DNA of 57,178 nt, from NCBI GenBank assembly GCA_018064925.1, contig JAGHUH010000033.1, positions 1-57,178 on the forward strand, written 5' to 3'. Source of the stretch: Candidatus Cacconaster stercorequi. Its GTDB lineage: Bacteria > Bacillota > Clostridia > Oscillospirales > Oscillospiraceae. Of the stretch, positions 43,152 through 52,463 are shown piece by piece. The first letter of the stretch is position 1. Each line of letters starts with the position of its first letter. The notes beneath the pieces are model-generated. The model was not told where the DNA came from. It was given only the letters and a program-made list of their open reading frames with translations, and did no database searches. A program made the position numbers and the translations under genes.

Positions 43152-43193
43152 TTGATTATCCCGTGATTTTACCGTATACTATAAAATATACGG
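43152..43193 (+). promoter_or_regulatory. promoter of serC with overlapping palindrome
   Basis: TTGATT and TATACT are 17 bases apart. CCGTATA and TATACGG form a palindrome (43172-43193) across the -10 region, a possible repressor site. Confidence 0.6.
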
Positions 43194-43247
43194 ATGTAAG
43201 TCATTATGTAAATTGAACAACATAATAAAAAACAGGAGGAAACAAAG

Positions 43248-44333
43248 ATGAAGTACGATCGTTCTTTTAACTTTTCCGCAGGTCCCGCTATGATGCCGGA
43301 ACCCGTACTGGAGGAAATCCGTGACGAGATGATGAACTACCGCGGCAGCGGCACCTCTGTCATGGAGATGAGCCATCGCTCCAAGGCCTTCCAGCAAATT
43401 GCAGCAGACGCCGAGGCCGATCTGCGCAAGCTGATGAACATTCCCGACAATTACAAAGTTCTGTTCATCCAGGGCGGCGGCACCGTGCAGTTTGCCATGG
43501 TTCCCATGAACCTGATGAAGAACGGCAAGGCTGTCTACATCGAGACCGGTGCATGGTCCAAGAAGGCCATTGCCGAGGCCAAGAAGTATGGTGAGGTCAT
43601 TGTCGCCGCTTCTTCCAAGGACAAGAACTTCTCCTATGTTCCCGATTGCTCCGATCTGGATATTCCCGAGGATGCCGACTATGTCTACATCTGCGAGAAC
43701 GAGACCATTCACGGTCTGACCTACAATAAGCTGCCCAACACCAAGGGTCACATTCTGGTATCCGACCAGTCCTCCATGTTCCTGTCCCGTCCCTGCAATG
43801 TTGCCGATTACGGTCTGATCTGGGCCGGTGTCCAGAAGAATGTTGGCCCCGCCGGTATGGCCGTGGTCATCATCCGCGAGGATCTGCTGCGTGACGATCT
43901 GGCTCCCTATGTTCCCGCTTACATGAGCTACAAGACCCACGCCGACAACGATTCCATGTACAACACCCCCAACTGCTGGGCCATCTACTGCTGCGGCAAG
44001 GTCTTCCGCTATCTGCTGGACAACGGCGGCGTGGAAGCCATGGAGCAGCGCAACATCGAAAAGGCCAAGATCCTGTATGACTTCCTGGATAACTCCAAGA
44101 TGTTCCAGGGCACCGTTGAGAAGGCTGACCGCAGCCTGATGAATGTTCCCTTCGTCACCGCCAGCAAGGAATCCGACGATGCCGTTGTTGCCGCCACCAA
44201 GGCAGCCGGCTTCGACAACCTGAAGGGTCACCGCAGCGTGGGCGGCCTGCGTGCTTCCATCTACAACGCCATGCCCAAGGAAGGCGTTGAGGCACTGGTT
44301 GCGTTCCTGAAGGACTACGAGGCAAAGAACTAA
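43248..44333 (+). CDS. serC: phosphoserine aminotransferase
   Basis: 361 residues. FNFSAGPAMMPEPVLEE at the start and AGVQKNVGPAGM with the PLP lysine are family marks. Converts 3-phosphohydroxypyruvate to phosphoserine in serine synthesis. AGGAGG precedes the ATG. serA follows, so both pathway steps are co-located. Confidence 0.97.
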   Translation: MKYDRSFNFSAGPAMMPEPVLEEIRDEMMNYRGSGTSVMEMSHRSKAFQQIAADAEADLRKLMNIPDNYKVLFIQGGGTVQFAMVPMNLMKNGKAVYIETGAWSKKAIAEAKKYGEVIVAASSKDKNFSYVPDCSDLDIPEDADYVYICENETIHGLTYNKLPNTKGHILVSDQSSMFLSRPCNVADYGLIWAGVQKNVGPAGMAVVIIREDLLRDDLAPYVPAYMSYKTHADNDSMYNTPNCWAIYCCGKVFRYLLDNGGVEAMEQRNIEKAKILYDFLDNSKMFQGTVEKADRSLMNVPFVTASKESDDAVVAATKAAGFDNLKGHRSVGGLRASIYNAMPKEGVEALVAFLKDYEAKN

Positions 44334-44350
44334 TCGCAGGAAACAAACAG

Positions 44351-44376
44351 GCGGGGCGCTCTGCCGCCCCGCCGCT
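44351..44376 (+). other. strong GC hairpin between serC and serA
   Basis: GGCGGGGCG and CGCCCCGCC enclose a short loop, without a T tract. It may protect mRNA ends or attenuate serA. Confidence 0.45.
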
Positions 44377-44409
44377 TCCCAATATAAAAAGAAAAGGAGA
44401 TTTTCTACT

Positions 44410-45315
44410 ATGCGTATTCTGGTTACCGACGGTATGGATAAGTCCGCCATCGCCAAGCTGCAGGAGATGGGTCACGAGGTCGTGGAGCAGTTCTATGAGC
44501 CCGACCAGCTGGGCGCCGCTTTGAAGGATTTTGACGCCTGCGTCGTCCGTTCCAAGACCAAGGTTCGTGCCAATCACATCGACATCGCCAAGGAAGGCAA
44601 GCTGAAGCTGATCATCCGCGGCGGCGTGGGCGTGGACAACATTGATGTCAAGTACGCCGAAGAGTGCGGTCTGACCGTCCGCAATACCCCGGGTGCCTCC
44701 TCTCAGTCTGTGGCTGAGCTGGCCATGGGTCATATGTTCGCCTGCGCACGCTACATCTCCATCGCCGGCCACTCCATGCGTGAGGGCAAGTGGGAGAAGA
44801 AAACCTACGGCAAGGGCATCGAGCTGCAGGGCAAGACCCTGGGTATCATCGGCTTTGGCCGCATTGGTCAGCATCTGGCCGCTATGGCCAAGGGCATCGG
44901 CATGGATGTCATCGCTTACAGCCGCACCAAGCGCCCCGAGGTCGAGGCTGCTACCGGCGTGCCCTATGTGGAGCTGGATGAACTGCTGGCAAAGGCTGAC
45001 TTTATCAGCCTGCACTCTCCCGCCGCCACCTCCGGCCCCATCATCAACGCTGACACCATCGCCAAGATGAAGGACGGCGTTTGCATCATCAACACCTCTC
45101 GCGGCAACAACATCGACGACGATGCTCTGCTGGCCGCTCTGGAGTCCGGCAAGGTTCGCGCCGCCGGTCTGGATGTGTATCCCGAGGAGCCCGCTACCAA
45201 CGCCGCTCTGTACGGTCACGCCATGGTTTCCTGCACGCCCCATATTGGCGCTGCCACCAAGGAAGCACAGAAGCGTATCGGTGCCGAGGTCGTTGAGATC
45301 ATTAAGAACTTCTAA
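44410..45315 (+). CDS. serA: D-3-phosphoglycerate dehydrogenase (short form)
   Basis: 301 residues, lacking the C-terminal ACT regulatory domain. Substrate and NAD motifs: RGGVGVDNID, GFGRIGQHLA, NTSRGNN, and the catalytic histidine in HIGAATKEAQ. Makes 3-phosphohydroxypyruvate for SerC. Absence of ACT implies no serine feedback by that route. AAAGGAG precedes the ATG. Its last 24 codons and terminator are duplicated downstream. Confidence 0.93.
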   Translation: MRILVTDGMDKSAIAKLQEMGHEVVEQFYEPDQLGAALKDFDACVVRSKTKVRANHIDIAKEGKLKLIIRGGVGVDNIDVKYAEECGLTVRNTPGASSQSVAELAMGHMFACARYISIAGHSMREGKWEKKTYGKGIELQGKTLGIIGFGRIGQHLAAMAKGIGMDVIAYSRTKRPEVEAATGVPYVELDELLAKADFISLHSPAATSGPIINADTIAKMKDGVCIINTSRGNNIDDDALLAALESGKVRAAGLDVYPEEPATNAALYGHAMVSCTPHIGAATKEAQKRIGAEVVEIIKNF

Positions 45316-45385
45316 TTCCTTTTACCGCTTAACAGCCCCCTGCTTTTTGCAGGGGGCTGTTCCAATTTGGAGGCCGGCTCGGCAT
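45241..45385 (+). repeat. first copy of the serA 3' end plus terminator
   Basis: Covers the last 24 codons of serA, the terminator and the start of a GC inverted repeat. It is about 145 bases long and matches 45442-45584 with about five differences. Confidence 0.9.
45331..45362 (+). terminator. serA terminator, copy 1
   Basis: AACAGCCCCCTGC and GCAGGGGGCTGTT with a T-rich loop. An identical hairpin is at 45532-45562. Confidence 0.85.
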
Positions 45386-45430
45386 AGCCGAGCCGGTCGA
45401 TGGCTAAAAATGTGCCACCGGCACATTTTT
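45372..45430 (+). repeat. two small inverted repeats between the serA copies
   Basis: GGCTCGGC ATA GCCGAGCC, then AAAAATGTGC around GCACATTTTT. They sit exactly between the duplicated segments and may be an inserted small repeat. Confidence 0.55.
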
Positions 45431-45441
45431 TTACGCCTCGA

Positions 45442-45516
45442 CACATTGGCGCTGCCACCAAGGAAGCGCAGAAGCGTATCGGTGCCGAGGTCGTTGAGAT
45501 CATCAAGAACTTCTAA
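45442..45516 (+). pseudogene. serA C-terminal fragment, duplicated
   Basis: Encodes HIGAATKEAQKRIGAEVVEI and the rest of the SerA end, including its stop, but has no start. Third-position changes only (for example GCA to GCG), suggesting a fairly recent duplication or gene conversion. Confidence 0.85.
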
Positions 45517-45531
45517 TTCCTTTTACCACTT

Positions 45532-45562
45532 AACAGCCCCCTGCTTTTTGCAGGGGGCTGTT
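45532..45562 (+). terminator. serA terminator, copy 2
   Basis: Same stem as the first copy, following the duplicated fragment. Confidence 0.8.
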
Positions 45563-45588
45563 CCAATTTGGGGCCGGCTCGGCACAAA

Positions 45589-45633
45589 AATACTCCCTGA
45601 TGCGGTATTTCTTTTCCTGCATCAGGGAGTATT
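45589..45633. terminator. terminator after the PBP1A gene
   Basis: A 15-base stem AATACTCCCTGATGC / GCATCAGGGAGTATT with a 15-base loop, 62 bases past the PBP stop on the minus strand and facing serA on the plus. Confidence 0.7.
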
Positions 45634-45695
45634 CTATCTATTGTTCGTTTTCACAATCCACGATTTAGCGTTCGGAACAGACTTGTTCCCTTCTC

Positions 45696-48359
45696 TTATT
45701 CCGCAACATCATCCGTCTCCGGCAAGACCGGATCCATACCTGAAGTGGTATCTTTGCCTTGATTTGTCACCCCACCGTCTGTTTTCTCATTGGTATTGGT
45801 TTGTTCGCCGTTATTGGGTACTATATCCTCACCCTTGCCGGGATCTTTCTTCCCATTGATCAGATTGTCAATCAAGTCGGGCAAAGTTGCAGCTTTCTTG
45901 TGAGCCGGGCAAAGATCACCCTTGGAAAAGTTGTCCACACTATACTGCATATCACTGGCACTGACACCGGAAATCACATCGCGGTCCAGTCTCAGCGCAG
46001 AAACTGTTTTTACGGAATCCTTCGGACAGTACTCTGTTGCAACATGCTTGCCTTCAGTACAGTACTTAATGCTCTCGTGGCAATTACAGCTGGAATCCGG
46101 TGCCGTATCAGCTGCCACCGTCACCGTACGGACACGGCTGCCGCGCACATCGTGGCTGCAGGCATCAGTTGCCAGACGGCCGCTGTCCATACAGACCGAC
46201 ACAGTCGTCAGGCCATCGCAATCGTGGAAGCCGGGATCATCCAGTTTTTCGTGAACCTTACTCATGACCTGCTCCCATAAATCGGCACAGGGGTTGCCGG
46301 AGGCCTCAATAATCTCATTGGATTGATAGCCGCACCAGACCGCCGCGCTGTAATACGGCGTAAAGCCCACAAAGTAACGGTCGCGTTCTTCATCCGTGGT
46401 ACCGGTCTTGCCGCCCATGGACATACCGGAAAAATATGCCTCATAGCCGGTACCCTGCGTGATAACATCACTCAGAATATCGCGCATCAAATATGCGGTG
46501 GTTTCCTTGATGGCGGTATGGCTCTCCGTCTTATTTTCCAAAATCACATTGCCGTCGGCATCTTCCACCCGTACAAAAGTACGCGGAGCCGTATAGACGC
46601 CGTCATTGACAAAGATTCCGTAGGCTGCTGCCATTTCCTCGGTGGTAACGCCGTAGGTCAGACCGCCCAGTGCCATATTACCCACCTGCTGAGAATCTGT
46701 TTCCGTCAGCGTGGTGAAGCCCAGCTTATCAGTCATAAAGTTATAGGATCTTGTGACACCGTAGTCCAGATTCACACGCACGGCGCAGGTATTCAGCGAT
46801 TCGATGACAGCCGTCTGCACTGTGGTCATCCCTCGGTATCCGCCGTGGGAATTGCTGGGGTATGCGCTGCCGTTCATCATAATGGGATAGTCGTCGATGG
46901 AAGACGCCGCGGAAATGGTACCGTCATCCATTGCCGGCGCATAGGTAGAGATAGGCTTGATGGCAGAACCGCACTGGCGGGCAGAGGTAGCCCAGTTCCA
47001 ACCGCGATCCACTTCCTTGGTACCGGTGCCGCCCACCATGGCCAACACATCGCCGGTATGGGGATCCATCAGCGTGATGGCCGCCTGCAGCGGCTGTCCT
47101 GACGAGTCTGTTAGATTTGCATAATCCGTACTGGCAAATACTTTTTCCGCAATGGACTGGTAATTGGGATTCTGCGTGGTATAGATCTTATAACCGCCGC
47201 TGTAAACCAGATCAGCGCCCTTTTCCTTGGCAGTACGACCGTTTTCGGTTCCCTCCGGGTCATCGGTCAGGCCATTCAGCTTCACCAGTGCTTCAGCCAC
47301 ATCATCAATCACCTGATCGGTGAAATAAGAGTTGCTGCATGCCTTATTCTTGTTCTTATTCTTCTTGCTGGATTTCTTTACCTTGACCTTGTTGCCCAGG
47401 TTGGTATAGCCATTGGTAAACACGACCTCCTCGGCAACGGCAGCATCGTGGGTCTCCTGATCGATCATGCCCTGATTCAGCATGGCGTCCAGCACATCCA
47501 CCTGTCGGCCGCGGTTCTGCTCAAGTGTCCAATCGTCGTACAGAGGGTCATAGCGGGACGGGTTGTTGGTAATGGCAATCAGACAGGCGCTCTCCGCCAG
47601 TGTCAGATTCTTGGCGTGCTTATTAAAGTACATATCCGACGCCGTCTCCACACCATAGCAGGAGTTGCCCAGATAGATGGCGTTCAGGTAGAAATCCAGA
47701 ATCTCATCCTTATCATATCGCTTTTCCAGCTCCAGCGCGCGATAGATCTCTGTGATCTTTCTCTTGACGGTTTCATCCTTGTCGCCCGTTACATTCTTGA
47801 TCATCTGCTGGGTAATGGTGGAGCCACCTTCGGTTCCTCTGCCCAGCAGCGTACTGGCAATGGCACGCATGGTACCGTGCCAATCCACACCATGGTGCGT
47901 ATTGAATCGTTTGTCTTCAATGGCGATGGCCGCCTGACGCAGATAGTCGGAAATCTCCTTCCCGCTTACCAAACGGCGGTTTTCACTGGCGTACAGTGTC
48001 TGGTACATCACCCATTTATCATTCTTCGGGTTTTGATAATACAGCTCCGTGGATACAGACATATCGTATTCCGACATATCCACCTCCACATTCCCCTTCA
48101 GACTGTGGTTGATGTAAAACATAAAAATGCCTGCAAAAATGGCGATGGTCAACACAGCCACCAGACAAATTGTTCCCACCCAGAAGCCAATCTTTCTGCG
48201 GCGGTTTCTCTTCTGTCGAGGGGTCAGTTCATTCTTTTCCCGTTGGGCGTTTCCCTCGGTTCCGCGGGCGGATGTTCGTGTCTCCTTCTCGTTGGGAGCA
48301 AACATCTTAACGCGATCGGAAAAACCTTTACTGCTCTTCCGATTTTTTTTCTGATCCAT
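45696..48359 (-). CDS. class A penicillin-binding protein (PBP1A-like)
   Basis: 887 residues. A basic cytoplasmic tail is followed by a transmembrane helix (57-82). The GT51 glycosyltransferase has E148 in AIEDKRF. The transpeptidase has SAIK (S465, K468), SLN (521) and KTG (651). The C-terminus has paired cysteines (CNCHESIKYC) and an acidic, threonine-rich tail. It polymerises and cross-links peptidoglycan. AGGAGG precedes the ATG. Confidence 0.96.
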   Translation of the reverse strand: MDQKKNRKSSKGFSDRVKMFAPNEKETRTSARGTEGNAQREKNELTPRQKRNRRRKIGFWVGTICLVAVLTIAIFAGIFMFYINHSLKGNVEVDMSEYDMSVSTELYYQNPKNDKWVMYQTLYASENRRLVSGKEISDYLRQAAIAIEDKRFNTHHGVDWHGTMRAIASTLLGRGTEGGSTITQQMIKNVTGDKDETVKRKITEIYRALELEKRYDKDEILDFYLNAIYLGNSCYGVETASDMYFNKHAKNLTLAESACLIAITNNPSRYDPLYDDWTLEQNRGRQVDVLDAMLNQGMIDQETHDAAVAEEVVFTNGYTNLGNKVKVKKSSKKNKNKNKACSNSYFTDQVIDDVAEALVKLNGLTDDPEGTENGRTAKEKGADLVYSGGYKIYTTQNPNYQSIAEKVFASTDYANLTDSSGQPLQAAITLMDPHTGDVLAMVGGTGTKEVDRGWNWATSARQCGSAIKPISTYAPAMDDGTISAASSIDDYPIMMNGSAYPSNSHGGYRGMTTVQTAVIESLNTCAVRVNLDYGVTRSYNFMTDKLGFTTLTETDSQQVGNMALGGLTYGVTTEEMAAAYGIFVNDGVYTAPRTFVRVEDADGNVILENKTESHTAIKETTAYLMRDILSDVITQGTGYEAYFSGMSMGGKTGTTDEERDRYFVGFTPYYSAAVWCGYQSNEIIEASGNPCADLWEQVMSKVHEKLDDPGFHDCDGLTTVSVCMDSGRLATDACSHDVRGSRVRTVTVAADTAPDSSCNCHESIKYCTEGKHVATEYCPKDSVKTVSALRLDRDVISGVSASDMQYSVDNFSKGDLCPAHKKAATLPDLIDNLINGKKDPGKGEDIVPNNGEQTNTNEKTDGGVTNQGKDTTSGMDPVLPETDDVAE

Positions 48360-48606
48360 GACAGGGCACCTCCTTTTCCGTGCTCGTACCTTTGTGTACT
48401 TATATCATAAGTCGGTCCTGTAAAAGGACTTTTCACTGTATTCTGATATAATAACCCAGTATCGTAACCATTTTATCACATCTGTCAACTGTAAAAAGCG
48501 TCTATTTCTTCCAAAAAACGGTCAATATTGTTCAATTATAGTGGCTATTCTCATATAATCTATCAGAAAAAGTTTCCATTTTCCGAAAAAGAGCATTTGG
48601 ATGCTC

Positions 48607-48635
48607 TTGCTTTTTCTCTCCAAATCGGATATAAT
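48607..48635 (+). promoter_or_regulatory. promoter of the DUF1292 gene
   Basis: TTGCTT and TATAAT with a 17-base spacer, about 30 bases before the start codon. The rest of 48360-48606 is AT-rich, with a small GTCCT/AGGAC hairpin and no gene seen. Confidence 0.75.
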
Positions 48636-48665
48636 CTTTATATCATTACAAAGGAGGTCCCTCCC

Positions 48666-48962
48666 ATGAGCGACGAATTCGGTCCCAATTTTATTACCCT
48701 GACCGATGAGGACGGCAACAATATTGAACTGGAATATGTCGATGCCCTGGAGCACAACGGCCAGACCTATATGGCTTTCTTCCCCACGGTGGAGGATGAG
48801 GCGGACGAAGCTGCCGCTGAAGATTTCGGTCTGGTCATCCTGAAAAGCGTGATGGTGGACGGTGAAGAGCTGCTCTCCACACTGGACAGCGACGAGGAAG
48901 TAAACGAGATCTACGATCTGTTTATGGAACAGATCCTGGCAGACGAAGAGGAAAATTCCTGA
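48666..48962 (+). CDS. DUF1292 family protein (YrzB-like)
   Basis: 98 residues from an ATG with a near-perfect AAAGGAGGT site. An acidic protein with the DUF1292 core ITLTDEDGNNIELEYVDALE and a LDSDEEVNEIYDLFMEQ end. Conserved in Firmicutes next to ruvX and alaS in many genomes; its function is unknown. Confidence 0.92.
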   Translation: MSDEFGPNFITLTDEDGNNIELEYVDALEHNGQTYMAFFPTVEDEADEAAAEDFGLVILKSVMVDGEELLSTLDSDEEVNEIYDLFMEQILADEEENS

Positions 48963-49084
48963 AGAAACTTCGCAAAACCCCTTTTATTTTTCTTCCGTTT
49001 CTGCTACACTGTGTTTACCACCCAAAGGTGGCACCTGCGCGGTGCGTGACGAGTCTTTTTTATCCTCACATTATGTTATAGGGG

Positions 49085-49258
49085 ATGTCGGATCAGTATG
49101 TGGTTCGCAGGCCTCCCGGCTGCATTTTGCGGCCGGAAGTTGGAAGCGATAAAGCACGCTGGAGACAACCCACCTGCTGAAACGGTGCAGGTTATAACTT
49201 GGCTCGCACGACCCGGCGCAGGGAACGCGCGGCAGTATTCTGCCGCCGCGCCGCTTTT
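49085..49258 (+). ncRNA. ssrS: 6S RNA
   Basis: About 170 bases. The 5' side reads GTGGTTCGCAGGCC and the 3' side CACCTGCTGAAACGGTGCAG then GGCTCGCACGACC, matching the conserved 6S layout (compare GTTCGC at the 5' side and a hairpin followed by GGTTA towards the 3' side in E. coli 6S). Internal stems are CCGGC/GCCGG and ACCTGC/GCAGGT. It ends in GCGGCAG/CTGCCGC with TTTTT. 6S RNA binds the housekeeping RNA polymerase. Exact ends are estimated. Confidence 0.8.
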
Positions 49259-49261
49259 TCA

Positions 49262-49295
49262 AACCCGGATCGGTCATCCCGATTCGGGTTTTTAT
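49262..49295 (+). terminator. second hairpin after the 6S RNA
   Basis: AACCCGGATCGG pairs with CGATTCGGGTT and is followed by TTTTT. Confidence 0.75.
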
Positions 49296-49336
49296 TGCCT
49301 TTGCCCGCTAATTCCCTCAATTGTGGGTATTTCCCC

Positions 49337-49365
49337 TTGCGGAAAGCTACTTCTTCCTGTATAAT
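49337..49365 (+). promoter_or_regulatory. promoter of the PpiC-type foldase gene
   Basis: TTGCGG and TATAAT separated by 17 bases, about 60 bases before the start. Confidence 0.65.
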
Positions 49366-49423
49366 ATTTTGGTAATTTATAAATTGGTATGATTACCTGT
49401 TTTTTTAGAGAGGACTGATACAA

Positions 49424-50992
49424 ATGAGCGCATCAAAAGTAAAGAAAAACCGTCAGGAGCGCATCGCCAGCGGTATCGCTGATCCCAAGACCCTCCGCGA
49501 AAAAGAGGAGCAGCTGAAAGAGCGCCGCACCAATCGGCAGTATATTGCCGTTGCCATTACCTTTGTCGTTGTGGCTCTGGCGTTAGTGATCTGGAACTCC
49601 GGCATCATCCAGCGCGGTGCCACCGCTGTAACCATTGACGGTGAAAAGTATACCGCCGGCACTGTGGATTACTACTACACCAGCAGCTTGAATTCCATTC
49701 AGCAATCCGGCTACCAGAACTATATCGGTCTGGATACCAAGACATCACTGAAAACGCAGAATCTGAACGATATGGCTAAGATGCTGCTGGGCGTCACCGA
49801 GGATATGTCCTGGGACACCTATCTCAAGCAAAAAGCCATTGACAGCCTGAAGGAAGTCGCCATGACCGTCAAGGCCGCCAATGATGCCGGCTTTGCCTTT
49901 ACCGATGAGATGCAGGCCGAAGCGGACGAAACTCTGGATTCTCTGGCCACTTATGCCAAGCAGAACGGCTACTCCACCAGCGCCTATCTCAAGGCAATCT
50001 ACGGCAATAACCTCACCATGTCCGCTTTCAAGGAACTGCTGCACAACAGCATTCTGGCCTCCCACTTCCAGCAGGATTACCGCGATAATCTGACCTATAC
50101 GGATAAGGAAATCGCCAACTACTACAAGGATAACACCGCTTCCTTTAATGTGGCCAGCTATGACTACATCTACTTCAAGGGCACCGTTGACCCCACCACT
50201 GATGCCGACGGCAACACCGTGGAAGCAACTGACGAGGAGAATGCCGCCGCTTCCGCCGAAGCCAAAAAGGCCGCCAATGCCGCTGTGAAGCGCGTAAAGG
50301 CCGGTGAGGATATGGAAACCGTGGCCAAGGACTACGAAATCGCCTCCTACGCCAGCGAGAACGACAGTGCCAACTCCGGCGATACCCTGAGCACCTGGGC
50401 ATTTGACAGCGCCCGTCAGGCCGGCGATACCGCCGTTCTGGACGACGGCAGCAACTACTATGTGGCTGTGTTCCACAGCAGCGGCCGCAACGAGTACAGT
50501 ACCGTTAATGTCCGCCACATCCTGTTTATGGTGGATTCCTCGGCGCTGGACAGCGAGTCCGAGACCTATGAGGCAGAACTGCAGAAGCTGAAGGACGAGG
50601 CCAAAGCCAAGGCAGAGGACGCCCTTGCCAAGTGGAAGGCCGGCGACGCTACCGAGGACAGCTTTGCCGCGCTGGCCAATGAGCTCAGCGAGGACGGCGG
50701 CTCCAACACCAACGGCGGTCTGTATGAGAAGATCTACAAGGGTCAGATGGTCAGCAACTTCAACGACTGGATCTTTGACGAAAGCCGTCAAAGCGGCGAC
50801 ACCGGCATCGTGTACAACGAGGGCAGCTACACCGGCTACCATGTCATCTACTTCGTGGGCAACGATCTTCCCTATTGGAAGGTGCAGGTGACCAACGCCA
50901 TGCAGTCCAACGACTTCTCCTCCTGGAGTCAGTCTCTGGTGGCAGATGTCACCGCTGACGAAGGCACCGGCATGAAGTATGTCGGCCGATAA
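49424..50992 (+). CDS. PpiC/SurA-type peptidyl-prolyl isomerase, membrane-anchored
   Basis: 522 residues. A charged cytoplasmic segment is followed by one transmembrane helix (about 40-60, ITFVVVALALVIWNSGII), an N-terminal chaperone-like region and a parvulin domain around VNVRHILFMVD. It probably folds secreted proteins outside the membrane, like PrsA, but is anchored by a helix rather than a lipid. It has an alanine/glutamate-rich coiled stretch near 270-290. Confidence 0.88.
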   Translation: MSASKVKKNRQERIASGIADPKTLREKEEQLKERRTNRQYIAVAITFVVVALALVIWNSGIIQRGATAVTIDGEKYTAGTVDYYYTSSLNSIQQSGYQNYIGLDTKTSLKTQNLNDMAKMLLGVTEDMSWDTYLKQKAIDSLKEVAMTVKAANDAGFAFTDEMQAEADETLDSLATYAKQNGYSTSAYLKAIYGNNLTMSAFKELLHNSILASHFQQDYRDNLTYTDKEIANYYKDNTASFNVASYDYIYFKGTVDPTTDADGNTVEATDEENAAASAEAKKAANAAVKRVKAGEDMETVAKDYEIASYASENDSANSGDTLSTWAFDSARQAGDTAVLDDGSNYYVAVFHSSGRNEYSTVNVRHILFMVDSSALDSESETYEAELQKLKDEAKAKAEDALAKWKAGDATEDSFAALANELSEDGGSNTNGGLYEKIYKGQMVSNFNDWIFDESRQSGDTGIVYNEGSYTGYHVIYFVGNDLPYWKVQVTNAMQSNDFSSWSQSLVADVTADEGTGMKYVGR

Positions 50993-51009
50993 GCACAATG
51001 GATAAAACG

Positions 51010-51040
51010 AAAAGGGCCGGCGCAATGCCGGCTCTTTTTT
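51010..51040 (+). terminator. intrinsic terminator after the foldase gene
   Basis: GGCCGGC and GCCGGCTC around GCAAT, with TTTTTT. Confidence 0.85.
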
Positions 51041-51051
51041 GAGGTATCACC

Positions 51052-51786
51052 ATGAAAAATGAAACATTTATCCGTACACAGATGATTTTAGGCGATGATG
51101 CCGTGGACAAACTGTCCGATACCCATGTGATCGTATTCGGTCTGGGCGGAGTAGGCAGCTATGCCGCCGAAATTCTGGCCCGCGCCGGAATCGGCGAGCT
51201 GACGCTGGTGGATCAGGACACCATCAGCATCTCCAACATCAACCGCCAACTCTATGCTCTGCACTCCACGGTGGGGCAACCCAAGGCAGAAGTAGCGGCA
51301 CGGCGGTGTCTGGACATCAATCCGGCGCTGACCGTGCACCCCATGTGCGCCACCTACGATGCCGCCCACCGCGAGGAATTCTTTACCGCCCGCTACGACT
51401 ACATCGTGGACGCCATTGATCTGGTAAGTTGTAAGCTGGATCTCATAGAGCAGGCGCAGACGCGGAATATCCCCATCATCAGCGCTTTGGGTACCGGCAA
51501 CAAACTGCAGCCGGAGCTTCTGACCATCACTGACATTTCCAAAACTTCCGGCTGCCCGCTGGCGCGTGTCATGCGCAAGGAGCTGCGCCAACGCGGCATC
51601 AAACACCTGAAGGTGGTGTTCTCCCCGGAGGAGGCACACGACATCAGCCAGCCGGAGGCGCCGCCTCCCGGACGCCGCAGTGTACCGGCCAGCGTGCCAT
51701 GGGTTCCATCTGTCGCCGGAATTTTGATGGCCGGTGCCGTCATCGCCGACTTGACGGAGCAGGCGTGTAAGGAGATGGAACTATGA
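51052..51786 (+). CDS. tcdA: tRNA threonylcarbamoyladenosine dehydratase
   Basis: 244 residues of the ThiF/E1-like fold. The nucleotide-binding motif is GLGGVGSYAAEILARAG, with VDQDTISISNINRQ following. Catalyses the ATP-driven cyclisation of t6A37 in tRNA. In Bacillus its equivalent (yrvM) lies beside a 6S RNA gene, as here. Ends overlapping the DUF554 gene by 4 bases. Confidence 0.94.
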   Translation: MKNETFIRTQMILGDDAVDKLSDTHVIVFGLGGVGSYAAEILARAGIGELTLVDQDTISISNINRQLYALHSTVGQPKAEVAARRCLDINPALTVHPMCATYDAAHREEFFTARYDYIVDAIDLVSCKLDLIEQAQTRNIPIISALGTGNKLQPELLTITDISKTSGCPLARVMRKELRQRGIKHLKVVFSPEEAHDISQPEAPPPGRRSVPASVPWVPSVAGILMAGAVIADLTEQACKEMEL

Positions 51787-52463
51787 TTTTGTGGGGTTCT
51801 CTGGTCAACGGTGGTGCGATCATGGCAGGTACTCTGGTAGGGATACTTGCCGGGAAGCTGCTGAACGAACGCATCAAGGACACGCTGATCGCCGTCATGG
51901 CGCTGATCACCATCGGCATTGCCATTCCCGGATTGATCGATAGCCAAAACGCTCTGGTGCCCATCGTGTCGTTGGTGTCGGGCTCCGTTCTGGGAGAAGT
52001 GCTGAACATTGACGGTAAGGTAACAGCATTGGGCGATTCCTTACAGCACCGCTTCCAAAATCACGGCTCCGTTACCGAGGGCTTTGTCACCGGCTCGCTG
52101 GTGTTCGCCGTGGGCGCCATGGCCATCATGGGTGCGCTGGACAGCGGCCTGCGCAACAACCATTCGGTACTGTATGCCAAGTCGCTGATTGATGCGGTCT
52201 ATTCCGTGGTGTTCGCCTCCACCATGGGAATTGGCGTGGCATTCTCCGGCCTGACGGTGTTTTTGGTGGAGGGGTTACTGGCTGTTCTGGCGTCGCTGGT
52301 TGCGCCGCTGCTGAGCAGTTATGTCATTGCCGAGATCACCTATGTCGGCTCCCTGCTGATTATCGCCATCAGCCTGAATATGCTGGGCGTGACCAAGCTG
52401 CGCATTTTGAATATGGCACCTGCGGTTCTGTTTCCCATCCTGCTGTGCCAGTTTATGAAATAA
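51783..52463 (+). CDS. DUF554 family membrane protein
   Basis: 226 residues with about six to seven hydrophobic helices. N-terminal GSLVNGGAIMAGTLVGILAG is typical of DUF554. The function is unknown; transport is likely. Coupled to tcdA. Confidence 0.88.
   Translation: MILWGSLVNGGAIMAGTLVGILAGKLLNERIKDTLIAVMALITIGIAIPGLIDSQNALVPIVSLVSGSVLGEVLNIDGKVTALGDSLQHRFQNHGSVTEGFVTGSLVFAVGAMAIMGALDSGLRNNHSVLYAKSLIDAVYSVVFASTMGIGVAFSGLTVFLVEGLLAVLASLVAPLLSSYVIAEITYVGSLLIIAISLNMLGVTKLRILNMAPAVLFPILLCQFMK

Noticed and set aside
49000-49062. Hairpins before the 6S RNA as a separate small RNA
   Set aside because: CCACC/GGTGG and GCACC/GGTGC with a following T run are more simply the terminator of the DUF1292 gene.
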